Positions 7,503-15,777 of a stretch of 64,000 nt of DNA are shown piece after piece. The translations under genes and the position numbers were made by a program. The notes under the pieces were generated by a model, which saw only the letters and a list, made by a program, of their open reading frames with translations, did no database searches and had not been told where the DNA came from. Origin of the DNA: Tous-C4FEB sp044356555. GTDB taxonomy: Bacteria > Verrucomicrobiota > Verrucomicrobiia > Opitutales > Opitutaceae. Location: positions 1 to 64,000 of the forward strand of contig JBIKWB010000001.1 of the NCBI GenBank assembly GCA_044356555.1, given 5' to 3'. The first letter of the stretch is position 1. Every line of letters starts with the position of its first letter.

Positions 7503-9513
7503 GGGGCGACGGGGCGATTGGCAAAGGTAGGGAGACTCTCACGGTGGTGCCCGCGCCCGGGGCGGTACGCCAGACCACTTCGGCGCCCAGTTTCCGCGCC
7601 CGTTCGCGCACTCCGGCGCAGCCGAAATGCCCGCGGCGGTCGACCGCCGGCACGGCCGGGTCGAAGCCACGACCATCGTCGGAGATGCCCAGCACGAGCA
7701 TACCGTCTTCGACGCCGAGCCGGATCTTGATCGCGGCGGCACCCGCGTGTTTCAGCGCGTTGGTGACGGATTCGCGCGCGATCATCCGCAAATCGTGAAC
7801 GGTGCCCGCGGGCAACCTCGGCACCGGCCGGACAATTTCAACCCCCACGTCATTGCCGCTGTCGGCGGCGAGCCGCGCGGCGGCCCCTTCCAGCGCGGCG
7901 GCGAGATCGCCGGCCACCTCGCTGGGGTCGCGCAGATCGGAAATCAGATTGCGGGTCTCGCTCTGGATCCGGGTCACGAGGTGCCGCGAGGTCGCCGCCA
8001 GCGACCGCCCCGACTCGTCCAGCTCACGGGTCGCCAGTGCATCAAGCCGCAGACTCACCCCGGCCAACTCCTGCTCCAAAGTATCGTGGAACTCGCGCGC
8101 GATGCGCTGGCGTTCCTCGAGCGCGGCCTCGGATTCGATGCGATGGCGGAGCGCGGTCGTCTGCCGTCGGACCTGGACGCGCAGCACCACGATCCAAAGT
8201 CCGGCCAAAAGCGTCACGGCGCCCAAAACGGCGAGAATCGCGCCGAGCCGACGCACCGTCCACCACGGCGGCGACTCCAGCACGGCAATATCGGCGGCGC
8301 CGCGGGCGCGCAGGCTCACCACGCCGGCCCTCGTCGCAAACCCGTTGCCGGGCTGGGAAGTCTCGACGCGGCAGATCGCGGTGACCCGAACCAGCGAGCC
8401 GGCTGGCGGCGGGACAACCGCTTCCGGCAGGCGCGCCTGCAACACGCGTTGACCGTCCTGCAGCACGAGCACGGCGCCGCCGTCCGCCTTGAAGGCATCG
8501 ACCAGCGTGGCGGTGACGCTCACGAGTTGGCCGTCGTGAAGACCGACGAGTTTTTCCAGCGAGTTGACCTCCACCGGTGCGAGCGGCGGGCCCGGCTCGC
8601 GGCCGACCAGCTCCGCATCGACCACCGAGGCGCTGAAACCGTCCATTTCCGGAAACCCCGCGATCTCGATTTTTTCGCCGACGTTGAACGCCGCGGGTGC
8701 CCATAGCCGCACGCTGAACGCCGTATCATCCTGCCGCAAAAAGATGCGGTCGCCGGCAAACGCGGCCGTAACCACGCCCGCGATGCGCACCCGCCGTTCG
8801 CCGTGGCCCGCGACCTGGAACGCCAACAACTCCCCGGCCGAAATCAGCGGGGCTTGCGCCGCGGGGAGAGCGGGGTCGAGGACGGCGACATCCGCCCAAT
8901 CGATCACGCGGACGTGGGCCTGCACGAGCTGGCGGCGCTCGTTGTGATAGCCGGAAGCGAGGCCCTTGATGCGCACGCGGGTATCCACGAGCCGGCGTTG
9001 GCTTTCGGGCGGCGCGTCGATGCGCACGTCGATCACGCGCGAACCCATCGCGAGCCGCAACAGACTGCGGCCCTCGTCGAGCGGCGCCACGGTGTGGACG
9101 ACGCCCTCAACGGCGACGCGTTGGTAATGGAAACGCGCCGAGACGAGATCGTCGTAGTTGGCCGGAATGCCGGGCGGGCGTTCGCCGTGGCGCAGCACCC
9201 GGGCGGTCGCGAGTCCGAGACCGGGCAGAAAGAGTCCCATGCGGGTGAGACCCTGAACCTCAATCTCGTCGCCCGGGCGGAACGCGTCGGCACGCTCGGG
9301 ACGGAAGAACGTGGTCGAAGTCTCGTCTTGTACAAAAACGGCGGAAGTCTCGACGAAGACCACCGTGCCGCGCAGCCGCGCCTCAAGGCCTTGGTCCGCC
9401 TGGGTGCGATTCAGGGACCGGACCTCGATGGCCTTGGTGAGCACCTGCGCCGACGCCGGTCCGGCGAGGGCCAGCACGGCGCAGAAAAAGAAACTCGGGA
9501 GGCGGCGTTGCAC
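7495..9513 (-). CDS. NarL-type sensor histidine kinase with OB-fold-like sensor region
   Basis: A 672-residue membrane kinase. A signal sequence (about 1-22) leads into about 390 extracytoplasmic residues. These contain repeated beta-rich segments with the pattern VVFVETSAVFVQDE...FRPGDEIEVQG (about 48-90), IFLRQDDTAFSVRL...FNVGEKIEIAG (about 256-286) and VLVLQDGQRVLQARL (about 347-362), which look like OB folds. One transmembrane helix (about 422-445) precedes a HisKA_3 domain with H476 in REFHDTLEQEL and a HATPase domain (ESVTNALKHA, DDGRGFDP). It is the partner of the overlapping response regulator. The ligand is unknown; OB folds suggest nucleic acid, oligosaccharide or protein binding. 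Confidence 0.85.
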   Translation of the reverse strand: MQRRLPSFFFCAVLALAGPASAQVLTKAIEVRSLNRTQADQGLEARLRGTVVFVETSAVFVQDETSTTFFRPERADAFRPGDEIEVQGLTRMGLFLPGLGLATARVLRHGERPPGIPANYDDLVSARFHYQRVAVEGVVHTVAPLDEGRSLLRLAMGSRVIDVRIDAPPESQRRLVDTRVRIKGLASGYHNERRQLVQAHVRVIDWADVAVLDPALPAAQAPLISAGELLAFQVAGHGERRVRIAGVVTAAFAGDRIFLRQDDTAFSVRLWAPAAFNVGEKIEIAGFPEMDGFSASVVDAELVGREPGPPLAPVEVNSLEKLVGLHDGQLVSVTATLVDAFKADGGAVLVLQDGQRVLQARLPEAVVPPPAGSLVRVTAICRVETSQPGNGFATRAGVVSLRARGAADIAVLESPPWWTVRRLGAILAVLGAVTLLAGLWIVVLRVQVRRQTTALRHRIESEAALEERQRIAREFHDTLEQELAGVSLRLDALATRELDESGRSLAATSRHLVTRIQSETRNLISDLRDPSEVAGDLAAALEGAAARLAADSGNDVGVEIVRPVPRLPAGTVHDLRMIARESVTNALKHAGAAAIKIRLGVEDGMLVLGISDDGRGFDPAVPAVDRRGHFGCAGVRERARKLGAEVVWRTAPGAGTTVRVSLPLPIAPSPHV

Positions 9514-9580
9514 GGGGGTGGCCGGACTCTTGCAGACTATGCGACGCGTGCAAGACGAGCGGCCCGGCGAGAAACGAAAC

Positions 9581-9605
9581 CGGATCGGATCGGAGATCCG
9601 ATCCG
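9581..9605. terminator. perfect 11-bp hairpin after the TonB receptor gene
   Basis: cggatcggatc (9581-9591) pairs perfectly with gatccgatccg (9595-9605) across a 3-nt loop, seven bases beyond the stop of the receptor gene (9613) on the minus strand. No T-run follows, so a Rho-type or transcript-stabilising role is as likely as intrinsic termination. Confidence 0.5.
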
Positions 9606-9612
9606 ACGCGGG

Positions 9613-12600
9613 TCAGAACACGGTCTTCACGCCGAAGGTCCAATTGATGCCGTTGACCTCGTAGAACTGCACGGCCGGGGCGTTGGCGCCGACCTGCTCC
9701 ATGATGAGGTAAGGCTCGTTGAAGATATTGCGGGCGGAGAAGAAGAAGTTGATCGTGTTGGTGATCCGGTAGCCGCCGCCGATATCGAGGTTGGACCGGT
9801 GGCGGTAAAAGCGCGGGTTACCCGTGATGGTGGTGGGGAAGTCATCGCGCCAGTTGAGATTCGAGTAGAGATTCAGCTTACGGTAGGAGTAGCTGAGGCC
9901 GGCGTTGATCGAGTGCGGGACGAGGTTGGATTTCTTGATGCTGGCGTAGTTGCGGGTGTAGCTGGCGCGAACGTTGAGGCCGCTCAGCAGGCCCGGCAGG
10001 AATGAGAGGCTCTGGCTGTATTCGAGTTCCATGCCGCGCACGGTGACGTCGTTGATACTCGAGGTCGTGGTTCTGAACGTGTAGGCCGACAGGTCGAGAT
10101 CACCCTTGTAGCCGAATTCTTCCGCCGTGAGGTTGTTCGTGATGAAGAGGCCCTTCACGTTGTTCTGAAAAAGGTTCACCGCGAGAATGCCCACGGGCTC
10201 GAAGTAGTAGGCGAGACGCCCGGCAAAATTCTTCGATTTCTCGGGTTTAAGCGAAGGGTTGGGCGTATTCACGAACAGCGTTTCGTCGTTGATCTCCTCG
10301 ACGCCGGCGATGTCGCGGAACGTGGGGCGTCGGATCGTCGAGCTAAAGCCGAGTTGGGCGTCGAAATTGGGGCTGATCTTGTATTTGAGCGAGGCGCTGG
10401 GGAAATAGTTGCTGTAATTGCCGAGGCGGTGCGTGCGCGGCTTGGAGAAATACTGATACTTGAGCCCGTCGATGGTGGTGGCGCGGCCGTTGATTTCGGC
10501 GAAACCGGCGGCGGCGAGTTCGGCGGGCGAGCGCGGATTGAACTGCAACGCATCACCGCTCGTTTCCTCGCGGCGGAGGCCGGCGCGAAGGTTGAAGCGG
10601 CCAACCGTGGTCGTGGCCATGATGAAGGCGGCGTCGATTGTCTCCTCATAGCGCCGGGTATTTGCGACGAAGGCGTTGTAGAAATTCGCCGCGGTAAGGG
10701 AATTCGTGAAGCCGTTCGGATTATCGCGGTAAAGTCCGCCGAGGCGCACAAGGTCGGGAGTCCAGACCGTGCCGCCGCCGATGGAGCGGAGGCTGGCGTC
10801 GGTGTTGGTGGCGCCCATATCGAAGTCGAAGGGCGAGTTGTAGGCGGCGTAGCCACCGAGCGCTGGGGCCCCGTTGAGATTATAGCGGAGGGATTCGGTA
10901 TCGACGAGGAAGTCGCGGGTTTCCGAACGGCGTTTCACGCCGGTTTTCCAGACGATAGGGAGAAACTTGTTGGTTTTGAGCGTGCCGATGATTTCGGCGC
11001 TGTAGACATCGGTCAGCGCGTAACGGCCGTCGTCGATCTGGATCGTGGGATTGGTAAAGTTGGCGCCGTTGGCCATGTCGGGACCGGCGGTCTGGACGAT
11101 GTGCCAGTCCACGCTCTTCAGCTCCGAACGCCGTGCGGTATACGTGAGACCGGTGAGCGTCGGGCCGCCCGCGTCCCGGATTGAGCCCTGACGGCCGCGC
11201 GGGTCATACCAACTGATCGAGTTGGAGCCGGCGAATTTGCCTTCGATGAGGAGATCGCCCAGGCGGTATTCGAACTTCGGCACCACGGTCATGGTCTGGC
11301 CGAGTTTCACGATGGCCGCGGGATTCGAGACGACGCTGGCGGCGGCGTTATTGGTGGTGAAGCTCGTCAGCGGATTGGCGCCGACGACGGTGGCGCGGGC
11401 ACCGGTGTTGAATGTGAGCGAGCGCTGCGGGTTGTTCAGCGCGGCGTAGTTGTAGAGCAGCGTGAGCGAGAGGACGAGGCGCTCTGTGGCCTTGAAATCG
11501 GAGGTGAAGTTGACCGTGGAGCGGCGGTTGGTGCGCGGCGCGTGGAGGAAGTTGATCGCGGTGGGCACAACCGGCCGCGGGTCGGCGACGGTGGGCACGT
11601 AGTTGTAGGTGGTCGTCGTGCGGGCGTTCGCCGAATAGGCCATCGACTCGCTGATATTGAGATTGATGCCGAGGCGCTTGTTAAAAAACACGTCGGAATA
11701 GTCGAAAATGCCGCCGGGATGAATCTTCCGGGACTTGCGGTCGTCGGGGCCGTAGGACTCGTCCAGATTGAAGCGGGTGGAGAACGCCGTGAGATTGGCG
11801 GCCATGGAAACGCGGCGGCCGGCGCGGTCGAAGGCGCGCTTGGTCTTGAGGTTGATGGTACCGGCGGGGGCGTTGGCATCGACGTCGGCGCTGATGGTTT
11901 TGGAAACCTCGATGGACTCCATGCTGGCGAGGGAAACCTGCTCGAAGGAGAACGCGCGGGCGTTACCGGCCGCCCCGGCGTTGGCGTCGGCGCTGCCGAG
12001 CGAAACGCCGTCGATCGTGACCTGCGTGTATTCGGAATCGAGGCCGCGAAGACGGATCGTGCGCACCTCGCCCTGCACGAGATCGAGTTCGACGCCGGGC
12101 ATGTGCTTGAGGAATTCACCGACGTTACCCTCGGCGACGTCGCCGAACACGTCGGAAGCGACGCTGTTGGTGATGTTCATGGAATTGCGCTGCTCCATGA
12201 TGGCTTTCGCATTACCCTCGCGCGCGCTGGAAACGGTGAACGCGGTGAGCTTGAGCGGAGCGCCCGCGGCGTCCTTGGCGGCCGGACCTTGCAACGTGCT
12301 GAAGAGCTCAAAATCCCGGGTGACGGTCGCGCCGGCGGTTACCTGCACGGTCGCCGTGACCGATTGGTAACCGGTGAAGCTGGCGATCAGCGTGACCGGG
12401 CCCGGTGCGACCCGCGACACGCGATAGTAGCCGCCGTCCTCGGAGGTGATGAGCTCGCCGGTGGACTCGATGCGGATCTGCGCGTTGCGGATGTATTCGC
12501 CGCTCGCGGGATTGAAGATGCGGCCGGTGATCACACCGGGTGCGGGCGACTGCGCCATGCCGATGGGCGCAAGGAACAGGTGGAACGCGATAACCAGCAG

Positions 12601-12645
12601 GGCGGAGACGCGCACGCGGAGACGTGAGGATTGATCTGACTTCAT
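9613..12645 (-). CDS. TonB-dependent receptor with carboxypeptidase-regulatory-like domain
   Basis: This 1010-residue outer-membrane transporter has a signal peptide (hydrophobic run ending IGMAQ), then a CarboxypepD_reg-like domain (GVITGRIFNPASGEYIRN to the TRDFEL strand, about 40-120), a plug (NVGEFLKHMPGVELD, VRTIRLRGLDSEYTQVTIDG) and a 22-strand-type barrel ending INWTFGVKTVF with the terminal Phe of outer-membrane proteins. The plug wording is that of the Xanthomonas/Caulobacter receptor group (TIGR01782-like), which commonly imports glycans. An upstream extension of the frame to 12807 lacks a signal; ATG 12645 restores it. The gene is divergent from a BNR-type secreted protein, suggesting uptake of that enzyme's products. 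The two share an inverted repeat at 12810-12846. Confidence 0.92.
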   Translation of the reverse strand: MKSDQSSRLRVRVSALLVIAFHLFLAPIGMAQSPAPGVITGRIFNPASGEYIRNAQIRIESTGELITSEDGGYYRVSRVAPGPVTLIASFTGYQSVTATVQVTAGATVTRDFELFSTLQGPAAKDAAGAPLKLTAFTVSSAREGNAKAIMEQRNSMNITNSVASDVFGDVAEGNVGEFLKHMPGVELDLVQGEVRTIRLRGLDSEYTQVTIDGVSLGSADANAGAAGNARAFSFEQVSLASMESIEVSKTISADVDANAPAGTINLKTKRAFDRAGRRVSMAANLTAFSTRFNLDESYGPDDRKSRKIHPGGIFDYSDVFFNKRLGINLNISESMAYSANARTTTTYNYVPTVADPRPVVPTAINFLHAPRTNRRSTVNFTSDFKATERLVLSLTLLYNYAALNNPQRSLTFNTGARATVVGANPLTSFTTNNAAASVVSNPAAIVKLGQTMTVVPKFEYRLGDLLIEGKFAGSNSISWYDPRGRQGSIRDAGGPTLTGLTYTARRSELKSVDWHIVQTAGPDMANGANFTNPTIQIDDGRYALTDVYSAEIIGTLKTNKFLPIVWKTGVKRRSETRDFLVDTESLRYNLNGAPALGGYAAYNSPFDFDMGATNTDASLRSIGGGTVWTPDLVRLGGLYRDNPNGFTNSLTAANFYNAFVANTRRYEETIDAAFIMATTTVGRFNLRAGLRREETSGDALQFNPRSPAELAAAGFAEINGRATTIDGLKYQYFSKPRTHRLGNYSNYFPSASLKYKISPNFDAQLGFSSTIRRPTFRDIAGVEEINDETLFVNTPNPSLKPEKSKNFAGRLAYYFEPVGILAVNLFQNNVKGLFITNNLTAEEFGYKGDLDLSAYTFRTTTSSINDVTVRGMELEYSQSLSFLPGLLSGLNVRASYTRNYASIKKSNLVPHSINAGLSYSYRKLNLYSNLNWRDDFPTTITGNPRFYRHRSNLDIGGGYRITNTINFFFSARNIFNEPYLIMEQVGANAPAVQFYEVNGINWTFGVKTVF

Positions 12646-12809
12646 GGGGTAGGCTGCAACGAGGTTTAGGAGAAAGCGGGCGACGACCCTGACTTCGTCC
12701 GCACTTGGCGGAGAAAGACCGGGCAACGTGGCGCGGTGATTGGGCGTCGCGCGACGCTGAGTCCCTAGGTAAACGTCCGGCTCGTTCACGTTCACGCCCG
12801 TTTCCATAA

Positions 12810-12846
12810 CACTTTCGTGCGCACAGCCGCACCGCGCACGAAAGTG
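12810..12846. promoter_or_regulatory. perfect 13-bp inverted repeat between divergent genes
   Basis: CACTTTCGTGCGC (12810-12822) and GCGCACGAAAGTG (12834-12846) are perfect reverse complements separated by 11 bp. Each arm presents GCACGAAAGTG toward its own gene: the right arm ends 56 bp before the ATG of the BNR-type gene, and the left arm lies 164 bp before the ATG of the TonB receptor gene. The core recurs at 18803-18814 upstream of the PSD1 gene. It could be a repressor or activator operator, or paired promoters read by one sigma factor. Confidence 0.55.
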
Positions 12847-12902
12847 GCATCTCCCGGGACGTGCGTCCTCCGGCGCCCGACGTCAATTGTCGGCCCAACC
12901 CC

Positions 12903-14315
12903 ATGAAACTGAAATCCACCCCACCCTTCGGATTGCGCCGGCTGTTGTTGGTCTGCGCCCTGACCCTCGGCAGCAGTTTTGCGCAGACCTCGACACCGGA
13001 CGCCGGCGGCCCCAACCCGACCGACGACGGCTACCGCGGAATCTGGTTCACGCTCGGGCAGGTGCAGGAATTCGGCGACAAATACTCCGGCGGTCTCGGC
13101 ACCTACACGGCCAACCACGTGCCGATCGCGATCTACGCGAAGGCCGTGAACAAAACCTTCTTCGTCTACGGCGGTTCAAAGGGCGGGAAACGCTATCTGC
13201 TCAACCTGATTTCCTACTATGACCACGCGCTCGGCACCGTGCCGCGGCCCGTGATCGTGCACGACAAGGGCGGCGTGGATGATCCACACGACAACGCCAG
13301 CCTCAGCCTGGATCCCGAGGGCTATCTCTGGGTGTTCATCAGCGGCCGCGCTCGTTCCCGGCCCGGCTTCATCTACCGTAGCGCGAAGCCTTACGACATT
13401 ACGCGCTTCGACTTGGTCTCGCAGCGCGAGATCACCTACCCGCAGCCGCGCTGGATCGAGGGCGAAGGCTTTCTCCACCTGTTCACCAAATACACCGCCG
13501 GGCGAGAACTCTACTGGAGCACCAGTCCCGACGGGAAAACCTGGTCGCCCGACCAAAAAATGGCCGGCATCGGCGGTCACTACCAGACAAGCCACCAGCG
13601 CGGAAAAAAGGTCTTCACCGCGTTCAACCGTCATCCCGGTGGTAACGTCGACAAGCGCACCGACCTTTATTTTCTCCAGACGGACAACGCCGGCCGCACG
13701 TGGACCAACGTGCGCGGCGAGACCGTCACCGTGCCCGTCACGACCCCGCAAAACTCCGCGCTCGTGCACGACTACGCCGCCGATAACCGGCTCGTTTACA
13801 TCCACGACCTCGACCTGGACCGCGCGGGCCGGCCGGTGATTCTCTACACGACCGCCGCCAGCTTCAAACCGGGCCCGCCCGGCGATCCGCGTTGGCTGAC
13901 CATCGCGCGCTGGACCGGCACCGAATGGACGTTCACCGAAGTCACGCCCGCGAATCACAATTACAGCACCGGCTCACTCTACCTTGAGGGCGACATCTGG
14001 CGCATCTTCGCGCCGACGGAGAAAGGCCCGCAGCCGGTCGGTAGTGGCGCCGAACTCGCGATCTGGACGAGCCGCGACGAAGGGAAAACCTGGAGCAAGC
14101 AGCGCGACATGACTCAGGGCAGCCCGATGAACCACAACTACGTCCGCCGTTCGGTGGACGCGCATCCCGACTTCTATGCCTTCTGGGCCGACGGCGATCC
14201 GGACAAGCTTTCGCCCTCGCGGCTGTTTTTCGCGAATCGCACCGGGGACAAGGTGTGGCAATTGCCCTACGACATGAAGGATGCGACCGCGAAGCCGGTG
14301 TTGGTCGAGAAGTGA
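12903..14315 (+). CDS. secreted BNR_4-type protein, possible polysaccharide lyase
   Basis: A 470-residue exported protein with a Sec signal (hydrophobic core about 13-22, ending FAQ). The body is a predicted seven-bladed propeller with BNR-like blades (STSPDGKTWS, LQTDNAGRTWT, WTSRDEGKTWS). The early blocks YSGGLGTYTANHVPIAIYA, KTFFVYGG, SYYDHALGTVPRP and DDPHDNASLSLD are the pattern I associate with the BNR_4 family, which includes the PL24/PL25 ulvan lyases; the conserved HDN could hold a catalytic His. It might instead be a sialidase-like or non-catalytic glycan-binding protein. ATG 12903 is used because it begins the signal peptide. Confidence 0.7.
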   Translation: MKLKSTPPFGLRRLLLVCALTLGSSFAQTSTPDAGGPNPTDDGYRGIWFTLGQVQEFGDKYSGGLGTYTANHVPIAIYAKAVNKTFFVYGGSKGGKRYLLNLISYYDHALGTVPRPVIVHDKGGVDDPHDNASLSLDPEGYLWVFISGRARSRPGFIYRSAKPYDITRFDLVSQREITYPQPRWIEGEGFLHLFTKYTAGRELYWSTSPDGKTWSPDQKMAGIGGHYQTSHQRGKKVFTAFNRHPGGNVDKRTDLYFLQTDNAGRTWTNVRGETVTVPVTTPQNSALVHDYAADNRLVYIHDLDLDRAGRPVILYTTAASFKPGPPGDPRWLTIARWTGTEWTFTEVTPANHNYSTGSLYLEGDIWRIFAPTEKGPQPVGSGAELAIWTSRDEGKTWSKQRDMTQGSPMNHNYVRRSVDAHPDFYAFWADGDPDKLSPSRLFFANRTGDKVWQLPYDMKDATAKPVLVEK

Positions 14316-14385
14316 GACGGAAACTTGATCGAAACCTGTAAAACCGACCGGGGATCGACTATTCGCGCAAAAGCCCGCCCCCTCA

Positions 14386-15675
14386 TCAGCCAAACAGCGC
14401 GGCGATCGGCTTACCTCCGTCGGTGATCGGCACCGGGCGCGAGGCGTTGACGAGGTCCTTGGCGGGATTGATGCCCATCGCGGCGTGAACGGTCGCATGG
14501 AAATCGGGGACGGAAACCGGATGCTCCACGGGCTTGCCCGAAAGGTCGTCGCTTACGCCGTAAGCCCCGCGGTGGCGCAGGCCGCCGCCCGCAAGCACGA
14601 GGCTGAAACTCTCCGACTGGTGCCCGCGCCCGCCGCCGCTGTCGAACTGGCCGGGGCGGCCGAACTCCGTGGCGACGACGATGAGCGTTTTGTCGAGGAG
14701 CCGCTTCTCCTGCAAATCCGAGATCAGCGCGGAGAGCGCGGTGTCGAGTTCCTTGATGAGGATGTGCTGGTTGAGCTGGCCGGCGTTGTGGGTGTCCCAA
14801 CCGGCGCCGTTGATGAAATTCAAGTTGTGCGAAACCTCGATGAAACGCACCCCGGACTGCACGAGCCGGCGAGCGAGGAGACAACGCTGGCCGAACTCGC
14901 CGCCGTAGCGTTGGCGGACGGATCCCGGTTCTTCGGCGAGCTTGAAATGCCGCATAAAACCGGGGCCGGCCAGACGCAGGGCCTCGCGCTGCACCTCGGC
15001 GTAGTCGGTCATGACGGCGTCATCCGCCGCCCGTCCCTGAAGCGGCGAGAGCAGACTCTGGCGGGCGGCGGCGCGCGCCGGATCAATCCCCTCGGGCGGT
15101 GTAAACCCGGCGGGGCCCGACTCGGTATCGACGAGGTAAATGTAGCCGTGCCTTGCGCCGAGAAACCCCGGGCCGCGGCTGACGCTTGGATAGCCGATGA
15201 GCAGGTAGGCGGGCACGTCACCGCTCACGGCGCCTCGCTCGTGGGCAACGATGGAGCCGATCGACGGATAGATCGTGCTGCCGCTCACGGGGCGGCCGGT
15301 GTGGACGTAATTCGTGGCGAGCGCGTGCTCGGTGCCGAGGCGGTGGTTGACGGTGCGCACGGCGGTCACGTGCTCGGCGAGACGCGCGGTCTGCGCGAGG
15401 TGCTCGGTGTAGCGCACCCCAGGCACGGCGGTATCGATGATGTCGTAGTCGGAACCGGGCAGCGACGGGGTCGCTTTGGAGTTACCGCGTTTCTTTGGGT
15501 CGAAGGTGTCGATCTGCGACATGCCGCCGCCGAGCCAGATGAAGATGCAGTGCTCGGCCTTGCCTCGCGGTGCGGAGACGACGGTGGGCGCGGAGCCCGA
15601 CGCTCCGAACGCGTGGGGAAACGTGGAAGCAGCCGCAAGGGCGGCGGCGCGATTGAGGAAAGTTCGGCGATTCAT
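14386..15675 (-). CDS. DUF1501 domain-containing exported protein
   Basis: This 429-residue protein starts MNRRTFLNRAAALAAAS, a Tat signal, and carries the DUF1501 (sulfatase-superfamily-like) pattern: CIFIWLGGGMSQIDTFDPK, the H-rich stretch VNHRLGTEHALATNYVHTG, WDTHNAGQLNQH and VVATEFGRPGQ followed by GGGRGHQ. DUF1501 proteins are almost always encoded next to PSD1/planctomycete-cytochrome proteins in Planctomycetota and Verrucomicrobiota, as here, and probably work with them outside the cytoplasm. The substrate is unknown; alkaline-phosphatase-like hydrolase activity is inferred from the fold only. It is the second gene of the pair, about 100 bp after the PSD1 gene. Confidence 0.9.
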   Translation of the reverse strand: MNRRTFLNRAAALAAASTFPHAFGASGSAPTVVSAPRGKAEHCIFIWLGGGMSQIDTFDPKKRGNSKATPSLPGSDYDIIDTAVPGVRYTEHLAQTARLAEHVTAVRTVNHRLGTEHALATNYVHTGRPVSGSTIYPSIGSIVAHERGAVSGDVPAYLLIGYPSVSRGPGFLGARHGYIYLVDTESGPAGFTPPEGIDPARAAARQSLLSPLQGRAADDAVMTDYAEVQREALRLAGPGFMRHFKLAEEPGSVRQRYGGEFGQRCLLARRLVQSGVRFIEVSHNLNFINGAGWDTHNAGQLNQHILIKELDTALSALISDLQEKRLLDKTLIVVATEFGRPGQFDSGGGRGHQSESFSLVLAGGGLRHRGAYGVSDDLSGKPVEHPVSVPDFHATVHAAMGINPAKDLVNASRPVPITDGGKPIAALFG

Positions 15676-15694
15676 AAGCGTGGGGTTTGGAAAT

Positions 15695-15772
15695 AGGGCG
15701 GGGTCTCTAACCCGCCCTTTGAGGTGATGGAGGAAAAAGATTTTTTGTAGAGCAGGTCGGAGACCCGCCCTA
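15695..15772. repeat. two GC-palindromes of the AGGGCGGGTC family
   Basis: agggcggg (15695-15702) pairs with cccgccct (15711-15718). A second, imperfect and oppositely facing copy lies at 15748-15772 (core ggtcggagacc), separated by an A-rich stretch. Both are in the gap between the PSD1 and DUF1501 genes, so they sit inside a probable operon. Related copies: 906-964, 58658-58682 and 61343-61366. Confidence 0.65.
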
Positions 15773-15777
15773 ATTTT

